DNA of 64,000 nucleotides, from NCBI GenBank assembly GCA_000827205.1, contig KN832572.1, positions 358,224 through 422,223 on the forward strand. Direction: 5' to 3'. Origin of the DNA: Plicaturopsis crispa FD-325 SS-3 (lineage: Eukaryota > Basidiomycota > Agaricomycetes > Amylocorticiales > Amylocorticiaceae). The position numbers and the translations under genes are program-made. Below the pieces are notes generated by a model. That model worked only from the letters and a program-made list of their open reading frames with translations, searched no databases and was not told the DNA's origin. Position 1 is the first letter of the stretch, and each line of letters begins with the position of its first letter. Shown here piece after piece: positions 23,237 to 35,039 of this stretch.

Positions 23237-23672
23237 TGTGATCGTCACTGCCCAATGCAACGGAGAGCTTCAGAAGAGAGATAGTCAGGAGAGCGGTAGG
23301 CAGATGATGTGTCCGGCAGGATTGAAAGGTCTTTTGCTTTGTGACATTTAATCGACCACTGGCAGTTGCAGATCGTGAAGGAGGATGGTAGGCACAGTGC
23401 ACTGAAACCTCACGAAACACGCTGTCGCCGTTCGGCAACCACAACAACTTCCGAATCGAGACTCGTGCACAGCCACATCAAAGACCCAAAGCACCCCAGC
23501 GTCTTGCCAGCGTCCCAATGCCGTTGACATACAAACAGCTGCGGGCAACGCTGTTGCATCGAGGCCGCTGGCCTTCGGCCACTGTCACTATAAAGACAGG
23601 ATCGCTCGTTTGAATGTTCTTGCAAACCCCATCGATCGCCCGAGTTCCATATCACAGCTTGTCAAACTCAAG
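23237..23672. other. Divergent region between kinase-like copies D and E
   Basis: 436 bp between two head-to-head family members. Holds the TATA box of copy E. An out-of-frame ATG at 23614 precedes the copy E start by 59 nt. Confidence 0.6.
23589..23595 (+). promoter_or_regulatory. TATA box of kinase-like copy E
   Basis: TATAAAG, 78 nt before the chosen ATG at 23673. Transcription would be expected to begin near 23620, just beyond the out-of-frame ATG at 23614, which would then not matter. Confidence 0.5.
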
Positions 23673-24741
23673 ATGCAGATGGAAAACGACCCGGAATTCG
23701 AATACGACTTCAGCGATGATCTCGTTTTGGACGATGCCATGGAAAAGCTCTGCGATCTGCGTCAGGCGGCATACGACAACCCACTGTCCGCTGGCACGAC
23801 TTTTGCGTTTACGCCTAGTCAAGTAGCACCGCACTTGCACGGCCGTCCTCTGCCTCCCTTTGTCGACAGACTGCCAGAGACCGGACACTCATATTCCGTC
23901 GTCCTACAAGAGGCACTCTATCAGGGGCGCAGTTACAACCGCTGGGGGCAAGTTTGGCTGGCCCGCGTTGTAGATTCCGCTGCCACTGCTGGAGACCGAG
24001 TGCTCGGGCAAGTCGTCGTTAAGGTTGTTCAGCCCTCGCTTCTCATTCTCCCGGAGGCCTACATGGATTACATTCCTCCGAAGAAAGTGGCGTACACGGA
24101 GGATTGGATGTATCGGCGGCTGCAGTCTCTTCAGGGTAGCGAGATTCCTTACTATTTTGGCATACAGACGGTAGGTGTGCTGCGATCATTCGGATAGTTG
24201 ACACACTTATATACTATCTCCCAGGTTGAGACACCATGCGGAGAAAGCGCGTGGATGTTGACGATGGAATACATCCAGGGGCATACGGTCGCACAGTACC
24301 TGGACACCCTACACGACAATTCTGACCCTGATCACATGCCGGTGCCAACCGACGTGAAGCCCGAGACGTTTGACAAACTGAAAGAGGTGGTGAGTGTCTC
24401 GTTGCATTGTATGAATACCATGGCTCGATGTCGCTAAATTGGCGCAGTTCATCTCCAGTCTCCAGGGTGTGAACGCAATTCACGCGCAGGGCGTCCTCCA
24501 TGGCGACGTCCGGCCTCGCAATATGATTATATCTACGGCTTTTCCAGCGGGGCCTTTGGTCGTGTACGTCGATCTCGCTCAGGGTGAAGAAGACGTTGGT
24601 CATGCCAGGTACATCGACCACGAGGAGTTTGGCGCGACTGTAGGAGCCATGCTTTGCTGTGAGGCGCATAGCGACCCTATACAAAATTGGGGTAAGAGTG
24701 GCCCGCTACCGAACGGATTGACATACCCAAAGCTAGGATAG
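23673..24741 (+). CDS. HGDV kinase-like protein, copy E
   Basis: Exons 23673-24170, 24225-24389 and 24448-24741, all phase 0, about 318 residues; the cleanest copy. Starts MQMENDPEFEYDFSDD, then LSAGTTFAFTPSQVAPHLHG, YSVVLQEALYQGRSYNRWG, QVWLARVVD, GQVVVKVVQPSLLILP (Lys), PPKKVAYTEDWMYRRLQSL, IPYYFGIQT, TPCGESAWMLTMEYIQGHT (hinge), GVNAIHAQGVLHGDVRPRN (catalytic loop with Asp and Asn) and GPLVVYVDLAQG, where Asp takes the DFG position without Gly. The C-lobe ends soon after, in CCEAHSDPIQNWGKSGPLPNG, so most of a normal kinase C-lobe is missing. Substrate and role are unknown; it resembles small-molecule or choline-kinase-like folds only in general plan. Confidence 0.85.
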
Positions 24742-25041
24742 TAGACACGCTACTACTACAACTTGTAGGACTTCGATTTCTGTACACTCAATTTGCTGAT
24801 ACATAGCACAACAAAAAGCTGCCTGCGTTGCATGTGCAGTTCCTCCTTCAAAGTATACTGATTTTGATTTCCGACGCGAATGTGGTTAATGTGTACGGTC
24901 GAGGTCCAGAGTAATCTCCTCATGATTCAAGTATTTCTGAATGACACCGCTTTCGAAATCGTACAGATCTTGGATCACAGGCTGCATGCTGAAGAGGATG
25001 GGCTGAATGACTTGGGCTCCGAGAGAGCGCGTACCGCCTGG
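24742..25041. other. Convergent intergenic region
   Basis: 300 bp between kinase-like copy E and the F-box gene, tail to tail. No feature seen. Confidence 0.5.
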
Positions 25042-26400
25042 TCATGGCAATACCACAACTTGACGCACAGTGACAACAATGCGCAGTCCATCGTGCATCA
25101 TCTTCTTCAGCTCCTCGATGAGCATTGCGGACGGCCTTTCCGCAAGAAAACGCAATGTAACTCGCTCAAGACAGGCGGATGCTGGACCATCTTGTTCCCC
25201 GTCGCCGTGCGAGCCTCCGCCCTTTCGCCACCGCGACTTAAGCATGCGAAGAAATCGCCCGTCAAAGTCGTCATGCAGCCTCGCGCACGACACGTCGAGA
25301 ATGCGCAGATGGGGCAGGAGCACGTGCTCGACAACAGCGGTGCCGCTGGCGTCCCGCACGGTCGTGCGCGCCTCGAGCTCCTCCAGCGTATCGCAGTCCT
25401 GGTTCGGGTGATCGAGCTCGGTGAGTTTGAGCTTCGTGATCGTCGGCAAGACGTCTAGGCAGTGGGCTAGACAGGCCGACGTTGTGGTGCTGTAGAACGG
25501 CGTGGTGAGGGCGAGTTTGCGGAGGGCACACTTCGAGCGTTTGAGAAAGGCAAGAAATGAGGCGGGGGGTGCGGGACTGTAACTCTGGGTGCCGAGCGTA
25601 AGATTGCGCAAATTGGGGAGGGTGCACCGCTCAAAAACCGAGTAGAAGGCGTACTCATTGGCTATAACGATCAGGGTTTCCAACTTGGCGTGTCGCACCA
25701 CGTTGTGTAGTACCGCATTGCTAGGGGAACGTCGGGACTCGGGCTCGTTGTGCAGAAAGCAGTAGGATAGATTCGGCATATGCGTCAGGGCAAACGTAAT
25801 GTCCACATTTTGAGAGAGCTTGACCGTTATGCGCGTCAGCTGGGACCATGGCAGCAGGGTGCGCAGGGAGAGCAGCTGGCCGGGGAGGGTGACATCGTGC
25901 AGTTTGGGTGACGAGTAGAAGAGGTCATCGATATGTGGAATGACTGTGGACTTTTCAGAGTGAGACGGCACTATCTCGAGCGAGCTGAGCGAAGAGAGTT
26001 GGCCACGCATCGCTGAGAGCAACCTGTATTCCGCCATGAGGAAGCGACAGCTGAGATGCTTTACACGTGGGTAAATTGAAGTGAGCCGCTGGATCCACTC
26101 TGTAGCGACGGGACCCTGGTATTGCTCGGACAGTAGCGTCAGCGACATAGGATATTTCCTAGAACGTGCAAGCCATGTATCCAGGAGGGCCGCGTTCGTG
26201 GGCATGTTAAGCCACACGGCTATCGATGACCAAAGCCTAGCGGTAGACAGTGCGACTCGTCGCCAGTGGCTACAAACCACGGTCAAAAGCATTGGCGCGT
26301 CACGCGGAAGCGGAGCGAGGCTCCCTTCGGGGATGCAGTGAATGAAGATAACTGACAGCAGCTCTGCTGGGAGGCGATGAACGGGAGGTATGGGATCCAT
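25042..26400 (-). CDS. F-box protein
   Basis: A single uninterrupted exon of 452 residues. The N-terminal F-box reads VHRLPAELLSVIFIHCIPEG, followed by DAPMLLTVVCSHWRRVALST and ARLWSSIAVWL, the standard basidiomycete F-box plus hydrophobic extension. The rest shows leucine-rich-repeat-like periodicity (LSSLSSLEIVP, LPNLRNLTLGTQS, LPHLRILDVSCARL), which would present substrates to an SCF ubiquitin ligase. C-terminal region: LERVTLRFLAE and LRIVVTVRQVVVLP. Start at the first in-frame ATG, just before PIPPVHRLP. No damage seen. The target is unknown. Confidence 0.9.
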   Translation of the reverse strand: MDPIPPVHRLPAELLSVIFIHCIPEGSLAPLPRDAPMLLTVVCSHWRRVALSTARLWSSIAVWLNMPTNAALLDTWLARSRKYPMSLTLLSEQYQGPVATEWIQRLTSIYPRVKHLSCRFLMAEYRLLSAMRGQLSSLSSLEIVPSHSEKSTVIPHIDDLFYSSPKLHDVTLPGQLLSLRTLLPWSQLTRITVKLSQNVDITFALTHMPNLSYCFLHNEPESRRSPSNAVLHNVVRHAKLETLIVIANEYAFYSVFERCTLPNLRNLTLGTQSYSPAPPASFLAFLKRSKCALRKLALTTPFYSTTTSACLAHCLDVLPTITKLKLTELDHPNQDCDTLEELEARTTVRDASGTAVVEHVLLPHLRILDVSCARLHDDFDGRFLRMLKSRWRKGGGSHGDGEQDGPASACLERVTLRFLAERPSAMLIEELKKMMHDGLRIVVTVRQVVVLP

Positions 26401-27770
26401 GCAAGAGAGTAGACAGGGATGGTCGCATTAATTGGTGCAGTATATCCAGTCGTGACGAGAATCCGGAGGGCCTGAGAAAGGCAGATATTATAGTACTCAG
26501 ACAGCAGTACTCAAGCATAAAATAAATGACTTACGACGCAGAGAGCACACTTGAGTGTCGATGACAAGTCTCAGTGACACCGGTAGCAGACTCGTAAATT
26601 GGTAGGCAATCGTGAGCTCAGACCCAAGAGTTCCTCGACGAAATTCACACGATTTACGCGGTGTGCAAGCCTAGAAACGAGTTTCGCGAGCCAATTCCAG
26701 CACTATACGTAGCTCTCCAAGATGAGAATGCGCACTGGCCAGCTGGGCAAACGGGGAGACCGAGGGCCGCAACTTGGGAGGAGAAGACCTGTCCGGCGCG
26801 TCATGGAATTATTTACTTCAAGTCGTCCACGTGGTCGGCTCCTCGAGGCTCGCGCGGCGCCGCGTTCCGCTTCTTGTCTTTTGCTCTACGCGGTTCCTTA
26901 CATGTCGCACTGCAGAAACTGCGTTTTGTATACACTTACATCTATAGACGGCAGATTTCATACGTAGCTGGCTGTAATATATAGAAGGTCTAGGTGAGTG
27001 TAAGCCCTAGGTCACTTTCCTGACAGCATCTCACCGCGTAATCCAAGGCAGGCCCGGGGAACTTAGCCTGGATACACACGATACATATCGCGTAGAGTAG
27101 GAGCCTTGTCGAGCGCGGTTTGCGAGTATGGAACTTTGGATCTTCAATGAAGATGTCGTGTGTCCGGATATGATAGAGGCGCGTATGGGCGCGCTGAGGG
27201 TGTGTCATATCTTTCTGTAACCCGAGATAACCAAGACTCACTCACCGTCCCAGCGTTGTTATTATGACATTCGTACCGTACTGATACCATTTACTCTTCA
27301 AAATGCCATTGTCGAATCTTTGTGTCGTCTATCTGAGCGCGCTCCACGGAGCTTTGTACACCACTTGAATCCAGACATCGACCGTATCTTTCAAAAAAGA
27401 AGACCGTCTTGTTTTTTCTCGGGTGTCAGGTGCGTGCCCAGTAGCTTGACATTATGCCTCGTTTTATTGGCTAACATGTCACCCCTCAGCGTAATAAAAT
27501 TTAGAAACGACCGATGTCACCGGGAGCCTTGTGTCATGCACGCCCCCGCCATCCATGCTCATAGCGTTTTCACCCAATGGACTAGGAGAAGATTGATATG
27601 CAAAGGGTCTAATGATGCATCCCTGCAGCAAGCCGCTTGCAATCGCACAACGGTTCGTCGAAAAAATTGCATATATAGTCAAACTCCTTTCCTTTTACGC
27701 CTGCTCTCAAAATCTAGCCCTGCTCTTGCCCGTATCTTGTGGCCGACCACTTCGTGGGCACCGACGGACT
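26401..27770. other. Gene-poor intergenic region
   Basis: About 1.4 kb holding promoters for the F-box gene (minus) and the DUF6534 gene (plus). Open frames up to about 155 codons (27320-27787) and 107 codons (26661-26984) show no domain and no splice chaining. No repeat recognised. Confidence 0.45.
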
Positions 27771-29935
27771 ATGTCTTCCGTGTCTAGCGTCTCGCAGCTG
27801 CCCTTCAGCATTGACAACACCTATGGCGCGATATTTATCGCCGTCATCCTCAGCATGTTGTACGCACTGTTTTTGCTGCTCGCTCAGCTGCCAAACTGCT
27901 TACTGACAACTTTATCGATGTGATAGTGCGTTTGGGATGACGAACTTACAGTCATTTTGGTACTACACGACCTATCACGACGATGTCATGCACATTAAGA
28001 TCGGGGTAAGCGCCAGCCATACATTCTTACTTCGGGTCTTCAGTAGCTCACAGTCACGCCTCTGTCAGGTTGCTTTGCTGTGGTAGGCTACTTCCTCTGA
28101 ATTCGCCGTCGAGCAATGCTTGACGCCATCTTCAAAAGGATCATCGATGCGCTCCATATCGTCTTCGGAACGCATTTTGTATATTATTACCTCGTTACGA
28201 ACTTCGCGGAACCACTCGAGATCTTTTTATGCCTCATCTGGAGCTTCAAGGTGCGCGTTTGTTCCGCTGCTGCTGCGATTGGCTTCTCGTACCCCACCAA
28301 CAGCGTCTGAAATGACTACTTGTCGCAGGCGCAAGTCATCATGAATGTAAGTTTGACATAGAAGCCCGTGTTATGATCGCTAAAGATCGCGCTCGTGGTG
28401 TAGGTCATCGCTATAGTGGTGGTCCAAACGTGAGTCTTTGCGACACCTAGAGATTATAATTGAGATAAATCCTCCCTCCCCTTAGGTTCTACTGCATTCG
28501 ACTGCTAAAGCGCAAGTATTCCGTTCTGTTTTCCTTGACAACTTTCTGCTAACGTTGCTATACAGTCAGTCAAGGGAAAAACAGGCTCATAGTCGGTGTC
28601 GTGGTACGTCCATGGTTGCTCGATGTAGAGCATTTTTTCTGACAGATGGAGGCAGTCTATTCTCATGATATACGCGTATGGTGCGTTCGGCAGTCTGGTT
28701 CGATGGCTGCGCTGACTATAGCGCTTATATGCAACACTCGATTTTGCAGCTATCGCGATTTGTGAGTTTGCCGTGTCCGTTTTTTACGCTAGCTCACGTC
28801 TGATTTGTGCGATAGTGGAGTCCTACGAAGTGTCAGTTCGTTCCATTGTGTAGCAACTCGCATCACTGAGGCTGAATGTGTCCAGTGCCAGGGTCGGCTC
28901 TATCACTAGAGTCAACTGGATTGCGGTTAGTTCCTCTTCTCTTAATGTCAAGTCACTTATCGATCGTCGCCGTGTTTTATCTGAACTCCTACAGAAAGAG
29001 AACTACCTGGCTTTCGCATCTGTGTGTGTCATTGACGTTCTTATTGCGGTTCTATCTTGCGTTGTTCTTGCACGCTTGCAAACTCAGTCGTCCAGGTAAG
29101 CCTCTGTTCGAATGTTCCAGCGTGGTTTTCTCACGGTGAGTTTATATTTGCAGGACGAAATCTGCCCTCTCCACTCTCGCCATGTATGTTCTGTACAGCG
29201 GTATTCTGACAAGGTACGCGTGATCTTTATGCCCCACACTGCTTCGCATGCTCACCCCAACTTGAAGCATATGCTCTCTGGCGGCAATCATAGCGGTGAG
29301 CATTGTTCATTGCATTGTATCATAGGTAGTATCTGATTGTCGCGGATGGTCGTAGTATGCTGCGATGCCCAATAACCTCATTTTTTGCGCCATCGAGCTA
29401 GTCGCTTCGAAGTGTAAGTGCAGATGAATTTAACGGCGGTTGGGGACCTGATTTTCTTCCGCATACTGCAGTGTATGTGAACTCCTACCTCGCGCTGTAA
29501 GTCTCGCTCGCTGCATCTCTCTACACCACCTGACTCGTTTGGCTGCAGGCTCAACGCCCGGAATTACCTCAAGACTCGCATTCACACTACCATCCTCGAC
29601 GTGGAGACGTCGCAGATGCTGGCCCACAACTCGGAGGATACATATCGCGCTGGGCAGAGGTTCGGCACAGAGAAGGTCCTCGACATCCGCCGCGCTCCGC
29701 GCTGGCAGGCGGTGCACACTCGCGAGAGCGAGACATTGTCGAGCTCCTTGCGGGCGAATCCGTCACCATCGCCGGACGAAACAAGCACCCGGTCTGCGTT
29801 GCTTGGCGAGGTGAGCTGTTATTTGTATCCATCTCACAGAACATCACACTGAGATTTGCGGCCTCAAGTTCCTGCCGGGATACAGCCAGGTCGATAGGAG
29901 GACTCCTTGCGTGTGACGTGCGCAGTGGCCTGTAG
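27771..29935 (+). CDS. DUF6534-family seven-helix membrane protein
   Basis: Member of a basidiomycete-expanded multipass family of unknown function. ATG at 27771 gives MSSVSSVSQLPFSIDNTYGA, then a first helix IFIAVILSMLYALFLLLA. Recognisable later blocks: ALHIVFGTHFVYYYLVTNFA and CLIWSFK (the DTLHLaLisHxlYxYlvtN block), LSREKQAHS, YLAFASVCVIDVLIAVLSCV, the ALSTLAMYVLYSGILTS block (usually yxinTGlLTs), MPNNLIFCAIELVASK and VYVNSYLALLNARNYLKTR, the family's C-terminal hallmark. A hydrophilic tail with ILDVETSQMLAHNSED follows. Ten or so tiny exons with 45-60 nt introns; the last exon is 29840-29935. Frames chain without a break as far as I can follow. Confidence 0.7.
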
Positions 29936-30150
29936 GCGTCGTTGACGCGGAAACGTGCAGATCTTGCAAACAACTTCCCAACTACTTATTAATTTATCCT
30001 CCCATGTTCACAAAGCTTGCTCCAGCAATCCATGCGCACGACGGTGAAGATTTGTGTGAATGGCGTGTGTTTGCGATGAATATACCATACCCTGTGAGTG
30101 GTCTTCAATCTATGGAGCGGCTGCTGATACATTTGCTTTCTTGCGAGTGC

Positions 30151-31418
30151 TCATGCAACCGTGAGCACGAGCTTTGCCCTGCTCCCGCCCTCGTCCTTCA
30201 GCAGCGCCAGCGCATCCTTGATGCCCTCGAGGCCCCCAGGCAGCGTCCTAATCTCCTGCGGCTTTACTATTCCGCTGGCGATTGCCTTCTCCCCAAGCAG
30301 CGTAAATTCCGCGTGAGCCTGCGCTAGCTCTGGGCTTGCGGGGAAATGCATGCCGTAGAAATTGACCGCTCGTCCCAGGACCAGATACCCAAGCGCATTA
30401 CTCGCAGTCACACCGGGCGGGATGGCGGATGGGGGAACGTACAGGACCAGTGAAACCTTGGTGTCCGCGCTCGGAGTGACGCTCGAGCAGACGATGGGTA
30501 CAGAGCCGCCTTCCGAGATACCGTCGTGCGCGAGCTACAAATGCATGCCGTTAGCCGGACAGTGCGAGCAGCCGCGTAGGGGTACACTGACCTTGAGCTC
30601 ACGGCCGTTGAGCGCGGCCTTGATTCCCGCAATGCACTTGTCTGCATCATGGTAGTCGATGACGTGGTCTGCGCCGAGCTTCCTGAGGTACTCGTGGTTT
30701 GTGGTGCTCGCGGTCGCGATCACCTCGAACCCCAACGCCTTCGCGAACTGGATGAACGCCTGCGAAACGGACGTCGCGCCCCCGTACACAAGAATCTGCA
30801 CGACCCTTTCATCAGTGCCACTGTCCCGAAGCGCAGAGTGCTAAGGTGCGGTACGCACCGGCTCCCCGCATCTCACAGGCTCAAGTGATATAGGGAGACC
30901 GAGACTGCGCAAGGATATCCCTGCCGTAGCAAATGCGACGGGCAGGCTTGCGGCGTCCTCGAACGACATGTCGGCAGGCAGCTTGAAAGCTGCGTGCTCG
31001 TCGACGGCGGCGTACTCTGCAAACGCACCGGACGTCGGGTCGCTTTTTGAGCAACCGCGCACGAAGGCGGCGATGCGGTCGCCGGGCGCGAAACGTGAGT
31101 GGAGGCCGACTTTCTCAACGGTTCCAGCAAGCTCACTGCCCACGGTAGAGCCGGGGGCGCCCGCTAATTCCTGCGATTGGCACTGTTAGCGGATGCGAAG
31201 CAAATCTGAGACGATGCCACCCACAAATTCAACGGTTTTCCTGCGATCCTACTCTCAGGACAAATCATTGGGTAGGATGGGCATAGAGAAACTTACCAAT
31301 CGGCAGGATTTATGGCGACGGCAGCTACTTTCACGAGGAGTTGGGATTCAAGTGGTGTCGGAACGGGGGCTTCCACGACAGCGACTGTCTTTCCTGCTTG
31401 GATCTTTACGGCTTTCAT
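30151..31418 (-). CDS. ToxD-like medium-chain dehydrogenase, tandem copy 1
   Basis: NAD(P)H-dependent MDR oxidoreductase of the ToxD/trans-enoyl-reductase-like group, cytosolic, substrate unknown. Start MKAVKIQAGKTVAVVEAP; GroES-like part contains VKVAAVAINPADWK, GSTVGSELAGTVEKVG, FAPGDRIAAFVRGCS and FAEYAAVDEHAAFKLPADMS. Rossmann fold: ILVYGGATSVSQAFIQFAKA, then KLGADHVIDYHDAD. C-terminus: YGMHFPASPELAQAHAEF and GIKDALALLKDEGGSRAKLV, ending LTVA. No zinc-ligand cysteine pattern, so a zinc-free MDR. A 16-nt microexon at 31225-31240 links DW to the next block as KTVEF. Same strand, order and exon plan as copies 2 and 3. TATA box 60 nt upstream. Confidence 0.88.
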
Positions 31419-31983
31419 ATTGGTCAGAAGCGGCTATAGCGAGTGGGGATATCGATGCATACCTTTCCGTACGCATTTTTTATACTATACCGAAAGTCAG
31501 TGTAAGCCACTGACTCTTTCATTACTTAGCTTGGTGTGCGATATCAGCTTTCTAAGTTCCTGCCACTGTCAGCACGCGGAATGCAGGGATTCCGAGCGTA
31601 AGTAGGCAGACAGGAAGTGAGTCATCGATATTTGGTCAGGTTGAGTTTTTGGGTGTAGTTAACAATAGGGGTCCTCGCCAGCTACCGCAAATCCACTCAG
31701 GCCGGGGTCCATTCTAGGTCATTTACTGCCCGGAAGGCTCACCGAGGTGTGCCCGAGGACACTCTTAATTCACACAAGTACGTGAGACCTCTACAGCAGC
31801 TGCCAGGGAATTGTTTGACCCAATGAGCCTCAGGTCTGTACAAAAACGTGAGTGCCACTTTCCAATGCGAAAACTTAGGAACAGGTTACAACAGCTTGAA
31901 TCCGCCTTATTTTCAAACTCGTTGCACCACTGGGCATGCATGGTGGCGGGCTACTGAGAAATTATTCAGCTCATTCGGAGTGT
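31419..31983. other. Spacer between dehydrogenase copies 1 and 2
   Basis: Promoter of copy 1 and 3' flank of copy 2. No other gene. Longer than the 206-bp spacer between copies 2 and 3. Confidence 0.5.
31476..31484 (-). promoter_or_regulatory. TATA box of dehydrogenase copy 1
   Basis: TATAAAAAA on the minus strand, about 60 nt before the ATG at 31418. Confidence 0.5.
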
Positions 31984-33249
31984 TTAAGAAATTGTCAGCA
32001 CAAGCTTCGCCCTGCTGCCGCCGCCCTCCTTCAGCAGCGCTAACGCGTCCTTGATGCCGTCGAGCCCCCCAGGCAGCTTCTTGATCTCCTGCGGCTTCAC
32101 CACCCCATTCGCTATCGCTTTCTCCCCAAGCAACGTAAACTCCGCGTGGGCCTTCGCCAACTCCGGACTCGCAGGGAAATGCATGCCTGCGTAGTCGACC
32201 GCACGTCCGAGCGCGAGGGTCCCATTCGGGGTCGTCGCAGTGATACCAGACGGGACATCGGACGCGGGGAGATAGAGGACGAGCGTGACCCTGGTGTCAG
32301 GGCCTGGTGTGACGCTAGAAAAGACGATGCGGAACGAGTCGCCCTCCGAAATGCCGTCGTGCGCGAGCTGAAAAACCCCGGTCGTTAGCTCGCCAGCGAT
32401 CACAGTGCGAGACCGCCAGATCCAACCTTCAGCTCACGGCCATTGAGTGCCGCCTTTATCCCCGCGATGCACTTGTCCGTGTCGTGATAGTCGATGATGT
32501 GGTCCGCTCCGAGCTTCGTGAGGTACTCGCGATTTCTCTCGCTCGCGGTCGTGATCACCTCGAACCCCAACGCCTTCGCGAACTGGATAAAAGCCTGCGA
32601 CACCGATGTCGCGCCACCATAAACGAGGATCTGCCCCGTGTCGTCAGTCCCACCCTCTCACAAAGGATCACTGAACTATGCGCACCGGCTCCCCGCGCCT
32701 AACCGGCTCAAGCGTCGCTGGGATGCCGAGGTCATGGAACGCGAGGCCAGTCGTGACAAGGGCGACGGGCAAACTCGCCGCGTCCTCAAACGACATGTCC
32801 GCCGGCAGTTTGAACGCCGCGTGCTCGTCGACGGCGGCGTATTCTGCAAACGCGCCGGATGTCGGATCGCTCGCTACGCAGCCCTGCACGATCGAGGCGA
32901 CGCGGTCGCCGGGCGCAAAACGCGAGTGCGGGCCCGCTTTCTCGACGGTGCCCGCGAGGTCGCAGCCGACGGTGGAGCCGGGGCCCCCGCCGAATCCCTG
33001 TGGTGCATAATCGTCAGTGGGTGGGCAACGATGGTGTTTTGCGAAGTGACTGACGTGCTCAACGTGTTTCCTGCGACGCTCTAGTCAGGACGATATATAC
33101 TGGGGTGCGTGAATATGAAGAGCTCACCAGTCGGTCGGATTTATGGCTACGGCGGCGATTTTGACGAGGATTTGAGATTCGCGAAGCGTCGGGAGCGGGG
33201 CCTCCTCTACGCCAACTGTCTTTCCTGGCTGAATCTTCACGGCTTTCAT
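31984..33249 (-). CDS. ToxD-like medium-chain dehydrogenase, tandem copy 2
   Basis: Paralogue of copies 1 and 3. Start MKAVKIQPGKTVGVEEAP, then VKIAAVAINPTDW, the microexon residues KHVEH (33055-33070), GFGGGPGSTVGCDLAGTVEK, a GDR site, FAEYAAVDEHAAFKLPADMS, SVSQAFIQFAKALGFEVITT, KLGADHIIDYHDTDK, YAGMHFPASPELAKAHAEF and GIKDALALLKEGGGSRAKLV, ending LTIS. The frame is open throughout. It is the most diverged of the three in the linker but keeps every core block. TATAAA lies 42 nt upstream of the start. Confidence 0.88.
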
Positions 33250-33290
33250 GGTCGAGATGTAATGAATTGTTTAACAAATATACAGCTGCC

Positions 33291-33296
33291 TTTATA
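33291..33296 (-). promoter_or_regulatory. TATA box of dehydrogenase copy 2
   Basis: TATAAA on the minus strand about 42 nt before the ATG at 33249. Confidence 0.55.
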
Positions 33297-33455
33297 GAGA
33301 ATCAGCGGGTTAGATTGTCAGCACGTCTAGGTGTGTCCAGGGGTCTCCGGTGAGCGTCAGGAAATATCAAGAAACAAGCAACTGCCGCGGGGTCTCAACC
33401 TTCAAAGTTACATGCATTAATACTGGTCCTGACACTTGTATCCGATCCTGATTGT

Positions 33456-34723
33456 TCAAGCAATCGTAAGCACGAGCTTCGCCCGACTCCCGCCGCTCTC
33501 CTTCAGCAGAGCCAAAGCGTCCTTGATACCTTCGAGCCCCCCAGGCAACTGCCTGATCTCCTGTGGCTTTACGATTCCCGCCGCTAGTGCTTTTTCCTCG
33601 AGCAAAGTAAACTCCGCCTGAGCCTGCACCAGCTCTGGGCTCGCGGGGAAGTGCATGCCCCTGAAATCGGCGGCCCGTCCCAGAGCTAGATACGCAAGTG
33701 GTGTAGTCACTGTCACACCAGATGGAATGTCGGACGGGACGTTGAAGAGCACCAGTGTGACCTTGGTCTCGAGGCTCGGGGTGACGCTGGAGAAGACGAT
33801 GGAGAGCGAGCTACCCTCTGATATGCCGTCATGCGCGAGCTACGCGACCAAACTGTTAACGGGCTGGTACATGGAGCGTGGGAGGGGCAGCACTCACCTT
33901 GAGCGCGCGACCGTTGAGCGCGGCCTTGATGCCCGCGATGCACTTGTCTGCGTCGTGATAGTCGATGACGTGGTCCGCACCGAGTTTCGTGAGGTACTCG
34001 CGGTTCTTCTCACTCGCGGTAGTGATCACCTCGAAGCCCAGCGCCTTCGCGAGCTGAATGAACACCTGCGACACGGAGGTCGCGCCGCCGTACACGAGAA
34101 TCTGCATCGCGCGGTCAGTGCTGCCGCGCTATGGAGGATAGAGATAGCCTGCGCACTGGTTCCCCGCGCTTAACCGGCTCGAGCGACGCTGGGATGCCGA
34201 GATCGTTGAAGGCGAGGCTTGTCGTGACGAGGGCGACGGGCAGGCTCGCCGCTTCCTCGAATGACATACCGGCGGGCAGCTTGAAGGCGACATGCTCGTC
34301 GACGGCGGCGTACTCTGCAAAGGCGCCCGTCGTCGGGTCGTTTTTCGAGGAGCCGTGCACAAAGGCGGCGATGCGGTCTCCGGGCACAAAGCGCGAGTGG
34401 GGCCCCGCTTTCTCGACGGTGCCCGCGAGGTCGCAGCCGACGGTTGAGCCGGGGCCACCGCCAAGTCCCTGCGGTGGAGGTAGTGAGTGAGTGGGCGCGG
34501 TGATACAGCGTCGAAAAATGACGCACGCGCTCGACGTGTTTCCTGCATGCGACTTTCTGGTTAGGAGAGTGTTTTGTGGAACGCGTATATGGAGGGCTTA
34601 CCAGTCTGTCGGGTTTATGGCTACGGCGGCGACTTTGACGAGGAGCTGAGAGTGGAGGAGCGTCGGAGTGGGGACTTCCTCTACGGCGACTGTCTTTCCT
34701 GGTTGGATCTTGACGGCTCTCAT
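33456..34723 (-). CDS. ToxD-like medium-chain dehydrogenase, tandem copy 3
   Basis: Paralogue of copies 1 and 2. Start MRAVKIQPGKTVAVEEVP, VKVAAVAINPTDW, microexon residues KHVER (34527-34542), GLGGGPGSTVGCDLAGTVEK, GDRIAAFVHGSSKNDP, FAEYAAVDEHVAFKLPAGMS, ILVYGGATSVSQVFIQLAKA, KLGADHVIDYHDADK, GMHFPASPELVQAQAEF and KPQEIRQLPGGLEGIKDALA, ending LTIA. All frames are open. Close similarity to its neighbours in both exons and intron positions points to recent tandem duplication. No polyketide synthase or cytochrome P450 lies next to it, so it is probably a stand-alone reductase rather than part of a metabolite cluster. Confidence 0.88.
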
Positions 34724-34783
34724 GATCAAAAGCGGCTCTGTGGGAGACAGAAAGTTTGAAGGCATAGGGCGTACAATGCAGCC

Positions 34784-34789
34784 TTTATA
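34784..34789 (-). promoter_or_regulatory. TATA box of dehydrogenase copy 3
   Basis: TATAAA followed by GGC on the minus strand, about 60 nt before the ATG at 34723, inside sequence that resembles the copy 2 promoter. Confidence 0.55.
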
Positions 34790-35039
34790 AGATGATGATA
34801 TGTCATAGTATCTGACATTATCCCCGCTGTTGACGCCTACCTGCGCTGCTTAAGCATGTTTGTGGATGTCCGGTTAGCGTCAGGATGGTCAGGAAGAAAT
34901 GAGTAATCCCAACCTCCTTGCATTCCACGGTTCCTACTTCCGTGGATTGCACGTGGCTACCGGCAGGATCGCACTCGTAGTCTGTAGACAAATAGAACGA
35001 GTCAGATACGCACCATCATGGAGGACGAGTCGACGAGGG

